From Vulcanibacillus modesticaldus (GTDB taxonomy: Bacteria > Bacillota > Bacilli > Tepidibacillales > Tepidibacillaceae): a DNA stretch of 64,000 bases. The position numbers and the translations under genes are program-made. The stretch spans positions 97,987-161,986 of the forward strand of contig NZ_MIJF01000001.1 in assembly GCF_001730235.1 (NCBI RefSeq), given 5' to 3'. Below, in pieces: positions 47,795-56,916 of this stretch. Within the stretch, counting starts at the first letter, position 1. Every line of letters begins with the position of its first letter. Below the pieces are notes generated by a model. It ran no database searches and was not told where the DNA came from. It saw only the letters and a program-made list of their open reading frames with translations.

Positions 47795-49051
47795 GTGTAT
47801 AAGGGTGAAATAATCGCTGTTGGGACTGAATTATTATTAGGACAGATTGCAAACACAAATGCACAATATATTTCTCGGAAAATGGCTGAAATTGGTATTC
47901 CTATATATTTTCATGTTACCGTAGGGGATAATGAACAGCGGCTTAAAGAAGCTATTATCCAAGCTCAAAAGCGCTCAAACATAATAATTTTTACTGGTGG
48001 ATTAGGTCCAACTCAGGACGACATAACCAAAGAAGTAGCAGCTGATTTGATGAATAAACGAATGTTGCTTCATCAATCAACCTATGAGAAGATCAAAGAT
48101 TACTTTATCCAAAGAAGAATAAAGATGACAGAAAATAACATTAAGCAGGCGATGATCATTGAAGGAAGTACTGTGTTTCCTAACAATTATGGTTTAGCTG
48201 CTGGTCTAGGTTTAGAAATTGGTGAGATAACCTATATCTTTCTTCCTGGGCCTCCATCTGAAATGAAACCAATGCTAGAACACTTTGTTGCTCCGTGGTT
48301 AGTAAAGCGTAACCAAGGACAAACTTTTCACTCAAAGATCATGCGATTTGCAGGAATTGGTGAATCTCTTTTGGAGGATAAAGTTGTTGATATCATTGAA
48401 AATCAAAGCAATCCAACCGTTGCGTTATATGCAAATGAAGGGGAAGTAACCATTCGGTTAACCGCTAGAGCAGAAGATGAATCAGCAGCATTGTCCATAA
48501 TTTACCCAATAGAAAAAGAGATCCATAACCGTTTGCAAGATTATCATTTTGGATATGGAGAAGAAAAAATTGAACAAGTAGTATTCAGATTTCTTAATGA
48601 GTTAAATTTAACTATTTCAGTCTCGGAGAGCTGCACTGGGGGATTGATTGGGAGACAAATCACTAAAATTCCAGGAAGTTCTCTAGTATACAAAGGTGGT
48701 GTTATTTGTTACACCAATGAAATAAAAAGCAAAATACTCCAGGTTCCAGAAGAGATTCTTGAAGAATATGGTGCTGTAAGCATGGAGACAGCTAAAATTC
48801 TTGCTGAAAACACTTTAAAACTATTTAATACAGATATCGGGATTTCGATTACAGGTATAGCTGGCCCTGATAAGGTTGAGGGAAAACCTGTGGGATTAAC
48901 CTATATTGGGATAAGTGAAAAGGGTAAAGAAACTGTAGTTAAAGAAATCCACTTATCCGGAAATAGACAATCTATACAGTGGCGTGCTGCCAAATATGTA
49001 TTTTACTTTTTATGGGATAGATTAAGAGAAAGGTTGAACGACAAAGAATGA
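47795..49051 (+). CDS. cinA: CinA: competence/damage-inducible protein, NMN deamidase type
   Basis: N-terminal molybdopterin-binding-like domain with VGTELLLGQIANTNAQ and FTGGLGPTQDDITKE; C-terminal CinA domain (about 250-418) with SVSESCTGGLIG and GISITGIAGPD, associated with pyridine-nucleotide (NMN) deamidase activity. The frame opens from 47753, but TGGAGGT (47781-47787) indicates GTG 47795 and 418 residues. Its stop overlaps the helicase gene by ATGA. Confidence 0.93.
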   Translation: MYKGEIIAVGTELLLGQIANTNAQYISRKMAEIGIPIYFHVTVGDNEQRLKEAIIQAQKRSNIIIFTGGLGPTQDDITKEVAADLMNKRMLLHQSTYEKIKDYFIQRRIKMTENNIKQAMIIEGSTVFPNNYGLAAGLGLEIGEITYIFLPGPPSEMKPMLEHFVAPWLVKRNQGQTFHSKIMRFAGIGESLLEDKVVDIIENQSNPTVALYANEGEVTIRLTARAEDESAALSIIYPIEKEIHNRLQDYHFGYGEEKIEQVVFRFLNELNLTISVSESCTGGLIGRQITKIPGSSLVYKGGVICYTNEIKSKILQVPEEILEEYGAVSMETAKILAENTLKLFNTDIGISITGIAGPDKVEGKPVGLTYIGISEKGKETVVKEIHLSGNRQSIQWRAAKYVFYFLWDRLRERLNDKE

Positions 49052-50625
49052 ATTTATTTTCCAATTATAAATTAAGTAAGGAAATTTTAATGGCGATAGA
49101 TAAGATGGGATTTGAAGAACCTTCACCAATTCAGAAGGCCTCTATCCCTTTTATATTGGGTAAGCGGGATTTGATTGGACAAGCCCAAACCGGTACAGGA
49201 AAAACGGCGGCTTTTGGTATTCCCATGATAGAAATGATTTCTAAAAAGCCAATAATTCAAGGACTCGTTTTAACACCGACAAGAGAATTAGCGATCCAAG
49301 TTTCCGAAGAGTTAAGAAAAATTGCTGCTTTTAAGAGATTAAAAATTTTGCCCATTTATGGTGGTCAACCGATTGGTCGTCAAATAAAGGCGTTAAAAAT
49401 GGGGATACATATTATTATTGGAACACCCGGAAGAGTCCTAGATCATTTACGTAGAAATACTATCCATTTTAAGGACATTAAATACCTAGTATTAGATGAA
49501 GCTGACGAGATGCTAGATATGGGCTTTATAGATGATATAAAAGAAATAATAAGTAAAACACCTAATGATAGGCAAACTTTACTATTTTCTGCTACTATGC
49601 CAAGAGAAATACAAAAATTAGCAAAACAATATCTAAAAAAACCTAAATATATTGCGATTAATAGTGGTGATTTAACTAAACCTAGTATTGAACAAATCTA
49701 TTACAAAGTATTGGATAAATACAAATTAGATAGTCTCTGTCGAATCATAGATAGCCATAAAGTTAGCCTTGGGATTATTTTTTGTCGTACCAAAAAATCT
49801 GTGAACGAGCTAACAGAAGCATTACAAGCTAGGGGTTATATGGCAGATGGAATACATGGAGACTTAAGTCAATACCAGAGAAATAAGGTAATGAGAGCTT
49901 TTAAAGAAAAATCAATTGAATATTTAATAGCAACTGATGTAGCAGCACGTGGAATAGATATTGGAGATGTGTCCCATGTGATAAATTATGACATTCCTCA
50001 AGATCCTGAAAGCTATGTCCATCGTATTGGGAGAACGGGTAGAGCCGATAAGAAGGGGGTTGCAATTACTTTAGTGACTCCTAGAGAAATAAAACAATTA
50101 CGTACTATTGAAAAGGAGATCGGATCAAAAATTACCCCGAACTCATTACCGACTATGGAAGAAATAATTAATCTTCAACAACTACAGTGGAAAAAACAGA
50201 TCCAGAACTTGCTTGATAGTAATAGAAATTTATCAGTTTTTAACAATTTATTAGAAGAATTGACAAGTGATTATGCATTAAATGAAGTAGCTGCTGCGGC
50301 TTTGCATCTAGCATTTAATGAGCAAACCCAAAATGAAAGTTTGAATGATCCATACTACTTTGGGGAAACCGGCGCAAAGCAAGGAATGGTTAAATTCTTT
50401 ATGAACATTGGGCGAAATCTTGAATTGACCCCTAAGAAAATCGTGGAATTGGTATCAGAGCAAATTGATATGCCTATTAAAGATATCGGAAAGATTAATA
50501 TTTTTGACCGCTTCTCTTTTATAGAAGTTAAGGAAGAATTTGCACCTTTTGTATATGAAGGACTAAAAAACTATCGATTTAATGGATATAGAATTTTTCT
50601 AGAACCAGCAAGACCCAGATCATAA
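49048..50625 (+). CDS. DEAD-box ATP-dependent RNA helicase (DeaD/CshA/DbpA-like)
   Basis: Q motif FEEPSPIQKA, Walker A AQTGTGKT near residue 45, DEAD at 149-152, SAT near 179, and HRIGRTGR near 325; the C-terminal domain (about 448-525) resembles the DbpA RNA-binding fold (GMVKFFMNIGRNLELTP). 525 residues. Likely rRNA or mRNA remodelling, as in ribosome assembly or cold adaptation. The gene overlaps cinA by ATGA and precedes recA, a position empty in B. subtilis. Confidence 0.9.
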   Translation: MNLFSNYKLSKEILMAIDKMGFEEPSPIQKASIPFILGKRDLIGQAQTGTGKTAAFGIPMIEMISKKPIIQGLVLTPTRELAIQVSEELRKIAAFKRLKILPIYGGQPIGRQIKALKMGIHIIIGTPGRVLDHLRRNTIHFKDIKYLVLDEADEMLDMGFIDDIKEIISKTPNDRQTLLFSATMPREIQKLAKQYLKKPKYIAINSGDLTKPSIEQIYYKVLDKYKLDSLCRIIDSHKVSLGIIFCRTKKSVNELTEALQARGYMADGIHGDLSQYQRNKVMRAFKEKSIEYLIATDVAARGIDIGDVSHVINYDIPQDPESYVHRIGRTGRADKKGVAITLVTPREIKQLRTIEKEIGSKITPNSLPTMEEIINLQQLQWKKQIQNLLDSNRNLSVFNNLLEELTSDYALNEVAAAALHLAFNEQTQNESLNDPYYFGETGAKQGMVKFFMNIGRNLELTPKKIVELVSEQIDMPIKDIGKINIFDRFSFIEVKEEFAPFVYEGLKNYRFNGYRIFLEPARPRS

Positions 50626-50661
50626 AACTGCCTCTTTAGTAAATTAGAAAATGTATACAAG

Positions 50662-50675
50662 GGAATAAATGTTCG
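50662..50675 (+). promoter_or_regulatory. Candidate LexA/DinR box upstream of recA
   Basis: GGAATAAATGTTCG resembles the Gram-positive SOS box (CGAAC-N4-GTTCG form): the right half GTTCG is perfect, the left half GGAAT matches 3 of 5. It lies just upstream of the recA -35. Confidence 0.5.
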
Positions 50676-50684
50676 TAAAAATAC

Positions 50685-50713
50685 TTGTCTAAAGTCAAAA
50701 TTCATTATATGAT
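50685..50713 (+). promoter_or_regulatory. Candidate sigma-A promoter for recA
   Basis: TTGTCT (50685-50690) and TATGAT (50708-50713), spacer 17 bases. The SOS-like box ends 10 bases upstream of the -35. Confidence 0.6.
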
Positions 50714-50757
50714 AATACCATAGATTTTCTGAAATAAAAGATAAAGGGGAGAATACG

Positions 50758-51798
50758 GTGAGTGATCGTAAAGCTGCTTTAGATATGGCACTACGCCAGA
50801 TCGAAAAACAATTTGGAAAAGGTTCTATTATGAAATTGGGCGAGGCTCATGCAGCTACCAAAGTTGAGACTGTTTCTAGTGGTGCACTAGCTTTAGATAT
50901 AGCATTAGGTATAGGCGGTTATCCTCGAGGCAGAATTGTTGAAATATATGGACCTGAGTCTTCGGGTAAAACTACTGTAGCCTTACATGCGATTGCTGAA
51001 GTCCAAAGAATTGGTGGACAAGCTGCTTTTATTGATGCAGAACATGCTCTAGATCCACAATATGCTAGTAAGTTAGGAGTTAATATTGATGAGCTGTTGC
51101 TGTCACAGCCTGACACAGGTGAACAAGCATTAGAAATTGCGGAAGCATTGGTACGCAGTGGGGCAGTAGATATAATTGTTATCGATTCCGTTGCTGCATT
51201 GGTTCCTAAAGCTGAAATTGATGGTGAGATGGGAGACTCTCATGTTGGATTACAAGCGAGGCTAATGTCTCAAGCATTAAGAAAACTTTCAGGGGCTATT
51301 AATAAGTCCAAGACGATTGCGATTTTTATCAACCAAATTCGTGAAAAAGTTGGAGTAATGTTTGGAAATCCTGAAACTACTCCAGGTGGAAGAGCTTTAA
51401 AATTTTATAGCAGTATTCGTCTTGAAGTTAGACGTGCTGAAACTATCAAGCAAGGTAATGAGATGGTTGGAAATAAGACTAAGATAAAGGTTGTTAAAAA
51501 TAAAGTTGCGCCACCTTTCAAGCAAGCCGATGTAGATATTATGTACGGTGAAGGTATTTCAAGGGAAGGAAGTCTTTTAGATATTGGATCGGATTTAGAC
51601 ATTGTATCTAAAAGTGGTGCTTGGTATTCTTTTAATGATGAAAGACTTGGACAAGGTAGAGAAAACGCCAAACAATACCTTAAGGAGCACCCTGAGATTG
51701 CGGAAGAGATAGAATTTAAGATAAGAGAGCACTATAATCTTGGGGATACCCCCGGTACAATCTCAGAAACGGATGGTAATCCTATGATAGAAGCATAA
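50758..51798 (+). CDS. recA: Recombinase A
   Basis: ATP-dependent strand-exchange protein and SOS coprotease. Walker [10 protein letters not shown] near residue 65, [14 protein letters not shown]alker B, and [20 protein letters not shown] with the L2 region are present. 346 residues. The start is GTG 50758, with AAAGGGGAG upstream. A strong terminator separates it from recX. Confidence 0.98.
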   Translation: MSDRKAALDMALRQIEKQFGKGSIMKLGEAHAATKVETVSSGALALDIALGIGGYPRGRIVEIYGPESSGKTTVALHAIAEVQRIGGQAAFIDAEHALDPQYASKLGVNIDELLLSQPDTGEQALEIAEALVRSGAVDIIVIDSVAALVPKAEIDGEMGDSHVGLQARLMSQALRKLSGAINKSKTIAIFINQIREKVGVMFGNPETTPGGRALKFYSSIRLEVRRAETIKQGNEMVGNKTKIKVVKNKVAPPFKQADVDIMYGEGISREGSLLDIGSDLDIVSKSGAWYSFNDERLGQGRENAKQYLKEHPEIAEEIEFKIREHYNLGDTPGTISETDGNPMIEA

Positions 51799-51824
51799 TC
51801 ATTTATGATAGTAATGTGATAGCT

Positions 51825-51859
51825 AAAAAATAGAGCACCTATTGAGGTGCTCTATTTTT
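51825..51859 (+). terminator. Terminator between recA and recX
   Basis: Perfect AAAAATAGAGCACCT / AGGTGCTCTATTTTT with an ATTG loop. recX has no visible promoter of its own, so read-through of this terminator probably sets a low RecX level. Confidence 0.88.
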
Positions 51860-51872
51860 GGAAGGTGAAATT

Positions 51873-52532
51873 ATGTCAAAGATTATGAAGATAACAAAGA
51901 TTGAACAACAAATTAACAATAAAAAAAGATATAATATCTATGTTAATGACAACTATGCCTTTTCAGTTCATGAAGATGTCTTGATTTCCTTTCGCTTACT
52001 TAAAGGTAAAGAGATTGAGCAGGAAGACTTTCAAGCGATTATTCAAGAAGAAGAAAGGAATAAAGTATGGCAAAAGTCACTGAAATACATCAGTTATAGG
52101 CCAAGAACTGAATTGGAGGTTAAACAGTACTTAACTCGACAAGGTTATGCCATTGAGCTGATCGAGCCCATTGTAAATAAATTGAAAGACGAGCGACTAT
52201 TGGATGATAAGTTATACGCAAAGCAATTTATTAATCAAAGGATTAATTCCAATCCGAAGGGGAGAAAATTATTAGCCTATGAGATGAAAAATCGAGGCTT
52301 AAGTGATACGGTTATTGGTGATACTTTAGAAGAAATTGATGATAATCTAGAATATGAGATGGCAGTGAAATTGACAGAAAAGAAATTAAAACAACTTAAA
52401 GGCCAAAATCGAACGGAAGTTCAAAGAAAATTGGCTGCTTATCTTGGTCGAAGAGGATTTTCCTACAATACAATCAATAGAATACTGCAAGAGCACAATG
52501 GAAATAATTTACAGTCGGAAGAATCATTTTAA
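51873..52532 (+). CDS. recX: Regulatory protein RecX
   Basis: Modulates RecA filaments. 219 residues with three-helix repeats; the conserved core YISYRPRTELEVKQYLTRQGY and LDDKLYAKQFINQR are clear. A TTG at 51858 opens the frame but lies in the terminator; GAAGGTGA (51861-51868) fixes ATG 51873. Confidence 0.9.
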   Translation: MSKIMKITKIEQQINNKKRYNIYVNDNYAFSVHEDVLISFRLLKGKEIEQEDFQAIIQEEERNKVWQKSLKYISYRPRTELEVKQYLTRQGYAIELIEPIVNKLKDERLLDDKLYAKQFINQRINSNPKGRKLLAYEMKNRGLSDTVIGDTLEEIDDNLEYEMAVKLTEKKLKQLKGQNRTEVQRKLAAYLGRRGFSYNTINRILQEHNGNNLQSEESF

Positions 52533-52543
52533 ATTGGTGCTTC

Positions 52544-52572
52544 TTGACAACCCTTACATTGAATAATAAAAT
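52544..52572 (+). promoter_or_regulatory. Strong sigma-A promoter upstream of rny
   Basis: TTGACA (52544-52549), 17-base spacer, TAAAAT (52567-52572). It starts transcription near 52579, about 140 bases before the rny start and about 90 bases before a terminator. Confidence 0.72.
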
Positions 52573-52665
52573 AATTATGTATATTTTTTTCAGTTCCATT
52601 TCTATTTTTACTTTGATTATGTCATTTCCTTTAACAATGAAAGATTTTAAAATGAACGAATTCCA

Positions 52666-52695
52666 AAGACCGAGCTGGGATCGGTCTTATTTTTT
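52666..52695 (+). terminator. Terminator-like hairpin in the rny leader
   Basis: AAGACCGA (52666-52673), loop GCTGGGA, TCGGTCTT (52681-52688), followed by ATTTTTT. Lies between the strong promoter at 52544 and the rny SD, so it can end a short transcript or act as an attenuator. Confidence 0.82.
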
Positions 52696-52719
52696 AGGTA
52701 AGCAAAGGGAGGTGAACCT

Positions 52720-54258
52720 ATGGATGTATTTGATATTTCCCTTTTGCTTGCGTCAACTACTGTAGGAGTAAGTGTGGGTTATTTAATTAGAAGATCCATT
52801 GCTGAAGCGAAGATCTCAGGTGCTGAAGAGGCGGCTAGAAAGATTGTTGAACAGGCAAATAAAGAAGCCGAGGCTTATAAAAGAGAGTTGATTTTAGAAG
52901 CAAAGGATGAAGCCTACAGAATTAAAAATGAAGCCGATAGAGATATTAGAGAGAGACTATATGAAATTCAACGTTTAGAAAGAAGATTACTTCAAAAAGA
53001 GGAGTCATTAGATAAGAAACATGAACAATTAGACAGAAAAGAAGAATCTCTAAATCAAAAGGAAAAATTAATATCAGAGACGCGAGCAAAGGTTGAAGAA
53101 TTGTTGCAAGAACAGATTGCTGAACTCGAAAGAATTTCGGGCTTAACTTCAGAAGAGGCTAAACAAATCATCTTAGAAAATGTTGAGCGAGAAGTCCGTC
53201 ATGAAGCTGCATTAAAGATAAAAGAAATTGAGCAAAAAACTCGTGAGGATGCAGACAAGAAAGCTAGGGAAATTATAACTACTGCGATTCAACGTTGTGC
53301 TGCTGATCATGTTGCAGAAACCACCATTTCTGTAGTTACTCTGCCAAATGATGAGATGAAGGGTAGAATTATTGGTAGAGAAGGAAGGAATATTCGAGCT
53401 TTAGAAACCTTAACGGGTATTGATCTGATTATTGATGATACTCCTGAGGCTGTGATTTTATCCGGGTTTGATCCGATAAGGAGAGAGATCGCTCGTACTG
53501 CTCTTGAAAAATTAGTTGCAGATGGCAGAATTCATCCGGCAAGAATCGAGGAGATGGTGCTTAAAGCTCGAAAGGATGTTGATGAGAGAATTAGAGATTA
53601 CGGTGAACAAGCTACTTTTGAAGTAGGTGTTCATAATTTGCATCCTGATTTGATTAAAATTTTAGGTCGACTTAAGTTTAGAACTAGTTATGGGCAAAAC
53701 GTATTGAAACATTCCATTGAAGTTGCTCATCTATGTGGTTTAATGGCTGCTGAACTAGGAGTAGACGTAACACTAGCTAAGCGTGCAGGGTTATTACATG
53801 ACATTGGTAAAGCAATTGATCATGAAGTGGAAGGATCACACGTAGAAATAGGAGTCGAATTAACAAAAAAATATAATGAACATCCTGTAGTGATCAATAG
53901 TATAGCTTCTCACCATGGAGATGTTGAACCTACATCAACAATTTCAGTACTAGTTGGTGCAGCTGATGCTTTATCTGCAGCAAGACCTGGTGCTAGACGT
54001 GAGACTTTAGAAACTTATATTAAACGATTGGAAAAGTTAGAAGAAATATCAAACTCCTTTGTTGGGGTTGAAAAATCTTATGCGATCCAAGCAGGAAGAG
54101 AAGTTAGGATCATGGTTAACCCAGAAAATATTAGTGATTCTGATGCTTATCTTCTTGCAAGGGATATTACTAAACGGATAGAAAATGAACTTGATTATCC
54201 TGGGCATATTAAAGTTACTGTTATACGTGAAACTAGAGCGGTCGAATATGCAAAATAA
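52720..54258 (+). CDS. rny: Ribonuclease Y
   Basis: Membrane-bound endoribonuclease that starts mRNA decay. N-terminal membrane segment (about 5-22), long coiled coil (about 30-190), KH domain (about 205-270) with [15 protein letters not shown], and HD domain with [12 protein letters not shown] near residue 358. 512 residues. AAGGGAGGTG precedes the ATG. A terminator follows. ymdB lies downstream as in B. subtilis. Confidence 0.96.
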   Translation: MDVFDISLLLASTTVGVSVGYLIRRSIAEAKISGAEEAARKIVEQANKEAEAYKRELILEAKDEAYRIKNEADRDIRERLYEIQRLERRLLQKEESLDKKHEQLDRKEESLNQKEKLISETRAKVEELLQEQIAELERISGLTSEEAKQIILENVEREVRHEAALKIKEIEQKTREDADKKAREIITTAIQRCAADHVAETTISVVTLPNDEMKGRIIGREGRNIRALETLTGIDLIIDDTPEAVILSGFDPIRREIARTALEKLVADGRIHPARIEEMVLKARKDVDERIRDYGEQATFEVGVHNLHPDLIKILGRLKFRTSYGQNVLKHSIEVAHLCGLMAAELGVDVTLAKRAGLLHDIGKAIDHEVEGSHVEIGVELTKKYNEHPVVINSIASHHGDVEPTSTISVLVGAADALSAARPGARRETLETYIKRLEKLEEISNSFVGVEKSYAIQAGREVRIMVNPENISDSDAYLLARDITKRIENELDYPGHIKVTVIRETRAVEYAK

Positions 54259-54284
54259 AGTGGCGATAGCCACTTTATTTTTTT
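54253..54284 (+). terminator. Terminator after rny
   Basis: AAATAAAGTGGC (54253-54264), GATA loop, GCCACTTTATTT (54269-54280), then T residues. Overlaps the rny stop. Confidence 0.88.
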
Positions 54285-54487
54285 AAACTTTAGAATAAAT
54301 ATGGTGATCTTGGAAAATATGGGGTAATAAAGAAATCTAGAATTTAGTTACAAAAATATTAGGATTGCATGACGTTATATGAATCTCTCGCTTAGATGCA
54401 GGGTTTAAGTTATAATAATCGTTGAAGTAATCATGATGTTTTTTAGGAACTAGGGGTTACGGCAATGACTAGAGGGAGTGACAAAAT

Positions 54488-55282
54488 ATGAGAATTTTAT
54501 TTATAGGTGATATAGTTGGTTCTCCGGGTAGATTGGCGATAGAAGAAAATATTGTGAAATTGAAAGAAAAATATCATCCACACATTATCATTGCTAATGG
54601 AGAAAATGCTGCTGGAGGCAGAGGAATAAATGAAAAAATAGTGAAACAATTTTTTCAATGGGGAATTAATGTAATTACCTTAGGAAATCACACGTGGGAT
54701 CAAAAGGCTATTTTTGACTTTATTGATGATTACAAAAATTTAATAAGGCCTGCTAATTTTCCAGAAGGTACACCTGGAAATGGATATACGATGATTCATT
54801 TTAACAATTTTAAACTTGCAGTTATAAACTTACAGGGGCGAACATATCTTCCACCCCTTGAATGTCCATTTAAAACTGTAGATATGTTAATTGAGAAAAT
54901 TAAAAAAGAAACAGTTAATATTATCGTCGATTTTCATGCTGAAGCAACTTCTGAAAAACAAGCACTAGCTTGGTATCTAGATGGAAGAGTATCTGCAGTT
55001 ATTGGGACACACACCCACGTTCAGACTGGTGATGAAAGAATCCTTCCAAATGGAACAGCTTATATTACTGATGTGGGAATGGTAGGTCCTTATGATGGAA
55101 TATTGGGTATGAAAAAAGAGGCGGTAATCGATAAGTTTCTTACTCAATTACCTAATAGATTTGAAGTGGATAAGAGTAGTAAATGGCAGTTAAATAGTGT
55201 GATTATAGATATTAATCTTGTAACAGGTAAAGCTGAAAAAATTGAACGTATAAGGATTGATCCTGATCATCCACTATGGTAG
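54488..55282 (+). CDS. ymdB: Metallophosphoesterase YmdB
   Basis: Calcineurin-type phosphodiesterase; B. subtilis YmdB hydrolyses 2',3'-cyclic nucleotides and affects motility and biofilm decisions. Metal motifs: FIGDIVGSPGR at the start, NGENAAGGRGI and LGNHTWD, then GTHTHVQTGDERI. 264 residues. GAGGGAG precedes the ATG. Confidence 0.93.
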   Translation: MRILFIGDIVGSPGRLAIEENIVKLKEKYHPHIIIANGENAAGGRGINEKIVKQFFQWGINVITLGNHTWDQKAIFDFIDDYKNLIRPANFPEGTPGNGYTMIHFNNFKLAVINLQGRTYLPPLECPFKTVDMLIEKIKKETVNIIVDFHAEATSEKQALAWYLDGRVSAVIGTHTHVQTGDERILPNGTAYITDVGMVGPYDGILGMKKEAVIDKFLTQLPNRFEVDKSSKWQLNSVIIDINLVTGKAEKIERIRIDPDHPLW

Positions 55283-55320
55283 GGTTTGTTCTAAATTTTT
55301 TGATATTTTTTATTTAACTG

Positions 55321-55350
55321 GAAGGAATCATTTGAAGATTTAACGAATAT
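55321..55350 (+). promoter_or_regulatory. Candidate sigma-H promoter of spoVS
   Basis: GAAGGAATC (55321-55329; consensus RnAGGAwww, all but the last base) and AACGAATAT (55342-55350; consensus RnnGAATww) with the usual 12-base spacer. spoVS of B. subtilis is sigma-H transcribed, which fits. Confidence 0.75.
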
Positions 55351-55360
55351 ATATAGTAGT

Positions 55361-55396
55361 GGTTTCAATCCATCAATTGAGGAGGTTTCAATCCAT
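55361..55396 (+). repeat. 13-base direct repeat in the spoVS leader
   Basis: GGTTTCAATCCAT at 55361-55373 and 55384-55396, 23 bases apart. The second copy begins in the SD region and ends with the first two bases of the start codon. Confidence 0.7.
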
Positions 55397-55655
55397 GGAA
55401 GTATTAAAGGTTTCAGCAAAATCTAACCCTAATTCTGTTGCAGGTGCACTAGCTGGAGTACTTCGCGAGCGTGGTGCCGCTGAAATACAGGCTATTGGCG
55501 CGGGTGCACTTAATCAAGCTGTGAAAGCAGTAGCGATTGCTAGAGGGTTCGTTGCGCCAAGTGGTGTTGACCTTATATGTATACCTGCCTTCACAGATAT
55601 TGTAATTGACGGTGAAGAGCGGACAGCTATCAAATTGATTGTCGAGCCACGATAA
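55395..55655 (+). CDS. spoVS: Stage V sporulation protein S
   Basis: 86-residue protein, highly conserved in spore formers and related to RNA/DNA-binding Alba-like folds; its loss blocks sporulation at stage V in B. subtilis. Conserved blocks: VSAKSNPNSVAGALAGVLRE, IGAGALNQAVKAVAIARG. GAGGAGGT (55379-55386) supports ATG 55395; the longer frame from 55359 is not supported. Confidence 0.96.
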   Translation: MEVLKVSAKSNPNSVAGALAGVLRERGAAEIQAIGAGALNQAVKAVAIARGFVAPSGVDLICIPAFTDIVIDGEERTAIKLIVEPR

Positions 55656-55667
55656 AACTAAGCATAG

Positions 55668-55702
55668 AAAACCTGTTTTTCCCTAGGAAAAACAGGTTTT
55701 TC
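55668..55702 (+). terminator. Terminator after spoVS
   Basis: AAAACCTGTTTTTCC pairs with GGAAAAACAGGTTTT around CTA, then T residues. Confidence 0.88.
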
Positions 55703-55737
55703 TCCTTTTAAGAACAATAGCAAGGGAGAGATATTCT

Positions 55738-56664
55738 TTGATCATTGATGCGCATACTGATGTTTTATGGAAGATGTTAAAGGATGAAAAACTTGATTTT
55801 TACCAATCCAGCGATCAATTAAGTTTGAATTTTCCAAAAATGATTAATGTTGGGGTTAGTGTTCAAATATTTGCTATTTTTGTTTCTACATCAAAACAGC
55901 CGAAATTCCAACAAGCTATTAAATCAATTGATACTTTTTACGAAAAAATAATTAAAAAAGCTGATAAAATTCAATTAGCAACAACTTACTTCCAACTAGA
56001 GGAGATATTAAAAGCTAAGAAAATAGCTGGACTGCTATCGTTAGAAGGTGCTGAAGCTTTAGAGGGAGATTTAAGTAAGCTAAGAATACTTCACAAACTC
56101 GGGGTGAAAATAATTGGTTTAACATGGAATCATGCTAATGAAGTTGCTGATGGAATTATGGAACCAAGGGGTGGTGGCTTAACCACTTTCGGGAAGATGG
56201 TAATTGATGAAATGAACAGATTAAATATGATAGTTGATGTATCGCATCTTTCTGAAAAAGGATTTTGGGACGTAGTTGAAATTACTAGAAAACCAATCAT
56301 CGCCTCACATTCAAATACTAGAAAGTTTTGCAATCATCCTAGAAATTTAACAGATAAGCAAATTAAAGCCATTATAGAGAGCGGTGGGATGATTGGAATT
56401 ACATTTGTTAAAAATTTTGTAGCAAATAAAGATCACGCAACTATTGATGATTTAATTCTGCACATAGAACATATTGCTGAGTTGGGAGGAATCTCTAATG
56501 TTGGATTAGGTTCTGACTTTGATGGGGCAACTACTTTATCTGAATTACAAGATGCTAGAGATCTTGATAATCTAGCAAATAATTTACATAAAAAATTTCC
56601 AAGCCATATTGTAAGAGCAATTTTAGGTGATAACTGGCTAAATTACTTTAAAAGAGCCTTATAA
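55738..56664 (+). CDS. Membrane dipeptidase (M19, renal dipeptidase family)
   Basis: Zinc dipeptidase. The DAHTDVLW motif opens the fold, the glutamate metal ligand is in LLSLEGAEAL, the His ligands in VDVSHLSEKGFWDV and IIASHSNTR, and GLGSDFDG is near the end. 308 residues. Start TTG 55738 with AAGGGAGAG. It is next to korA, in a group of genes that would break down amino acids. Confidence 0.9.
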   Translation: MIIDAHTDVLWKMLKDEKLDFYQSSDQLSLNFPKMINVGVSVQIFAIFVSTSKQPKFQQAIKSIDTFYEKIIKKADKIQLATTYFQLEEILKAKKIAGLLSLEGAEALEGDLSKLRILHKLGVKIIGLTWNHANEVADGIMEPRGGGLTTFGKMVIDEMNRLNMIVDVSHLSEKGFWDVVEITRKPIIASHSNTRKFCNHPRNLTDKQIKAIIESGGMIGITFVKNFVANKDHATIDDLILHIEHIAELGGISNVGLGSDFDGATTLSELQDARDLDNLANNLHKKFPSHIVRAILGDNWLNYFKRAL

Positions 56665-56685
56665 ATCTGAATGATCAGATTATTA
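56664..56685 (+). terminator. Weak hairpin after the dipeptidase gene
   Basis: AATCTGA (56664-56670), ATGA loop, TCAGATT (56675-56681), without a good T run. Confidence 0.4.
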
Positions 56686-56820
56686 CGAAATAGTGAGAGA
56701 AACAATATATCTATTGATTTTTTAAGCTTTTTTTTATTGTTTTACAATTTTATAAAGAATACTAAATAGTTAAATAGTTTGCATTTTTTTAAAATTAGTC
56801 ATACACTAGAGCAGGGATTA

Positions 56821-56829
56821 TGTTATATT
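56821..56829 (+). promoter_or_regulatory. Weak extended -10 promoter for korA
   Basis: TGTTATATT, i.e. TG-n-TATATT, about 90 bases before korA. No good -35 is seen. Confidence 0.4.
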
Positions 56830-56916
56830 TAAGGTAAGGTGACTAATAGAGATAAAAAATATATTACATCAAATGGGCAATTACAGATTTTTATTATTAA
56901 AAGGGGTGGAGAAAAA

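Noticed and set aside
52544..52765. 73-residue open frame upstream of rny
   Set aside because: It begins at a TTG inside the promoter -35 box, lacks an SD, runs through a terminator and overlaps the rny start. The region is better explained as leader.
55361..55396. CRISPR-like pair of GGTTTCAATCCAT repeats
   Set aside because: The sequence resembles the end of some CRISPR repeats, but there are only two copies, a 10-base gap, and no cas genes.
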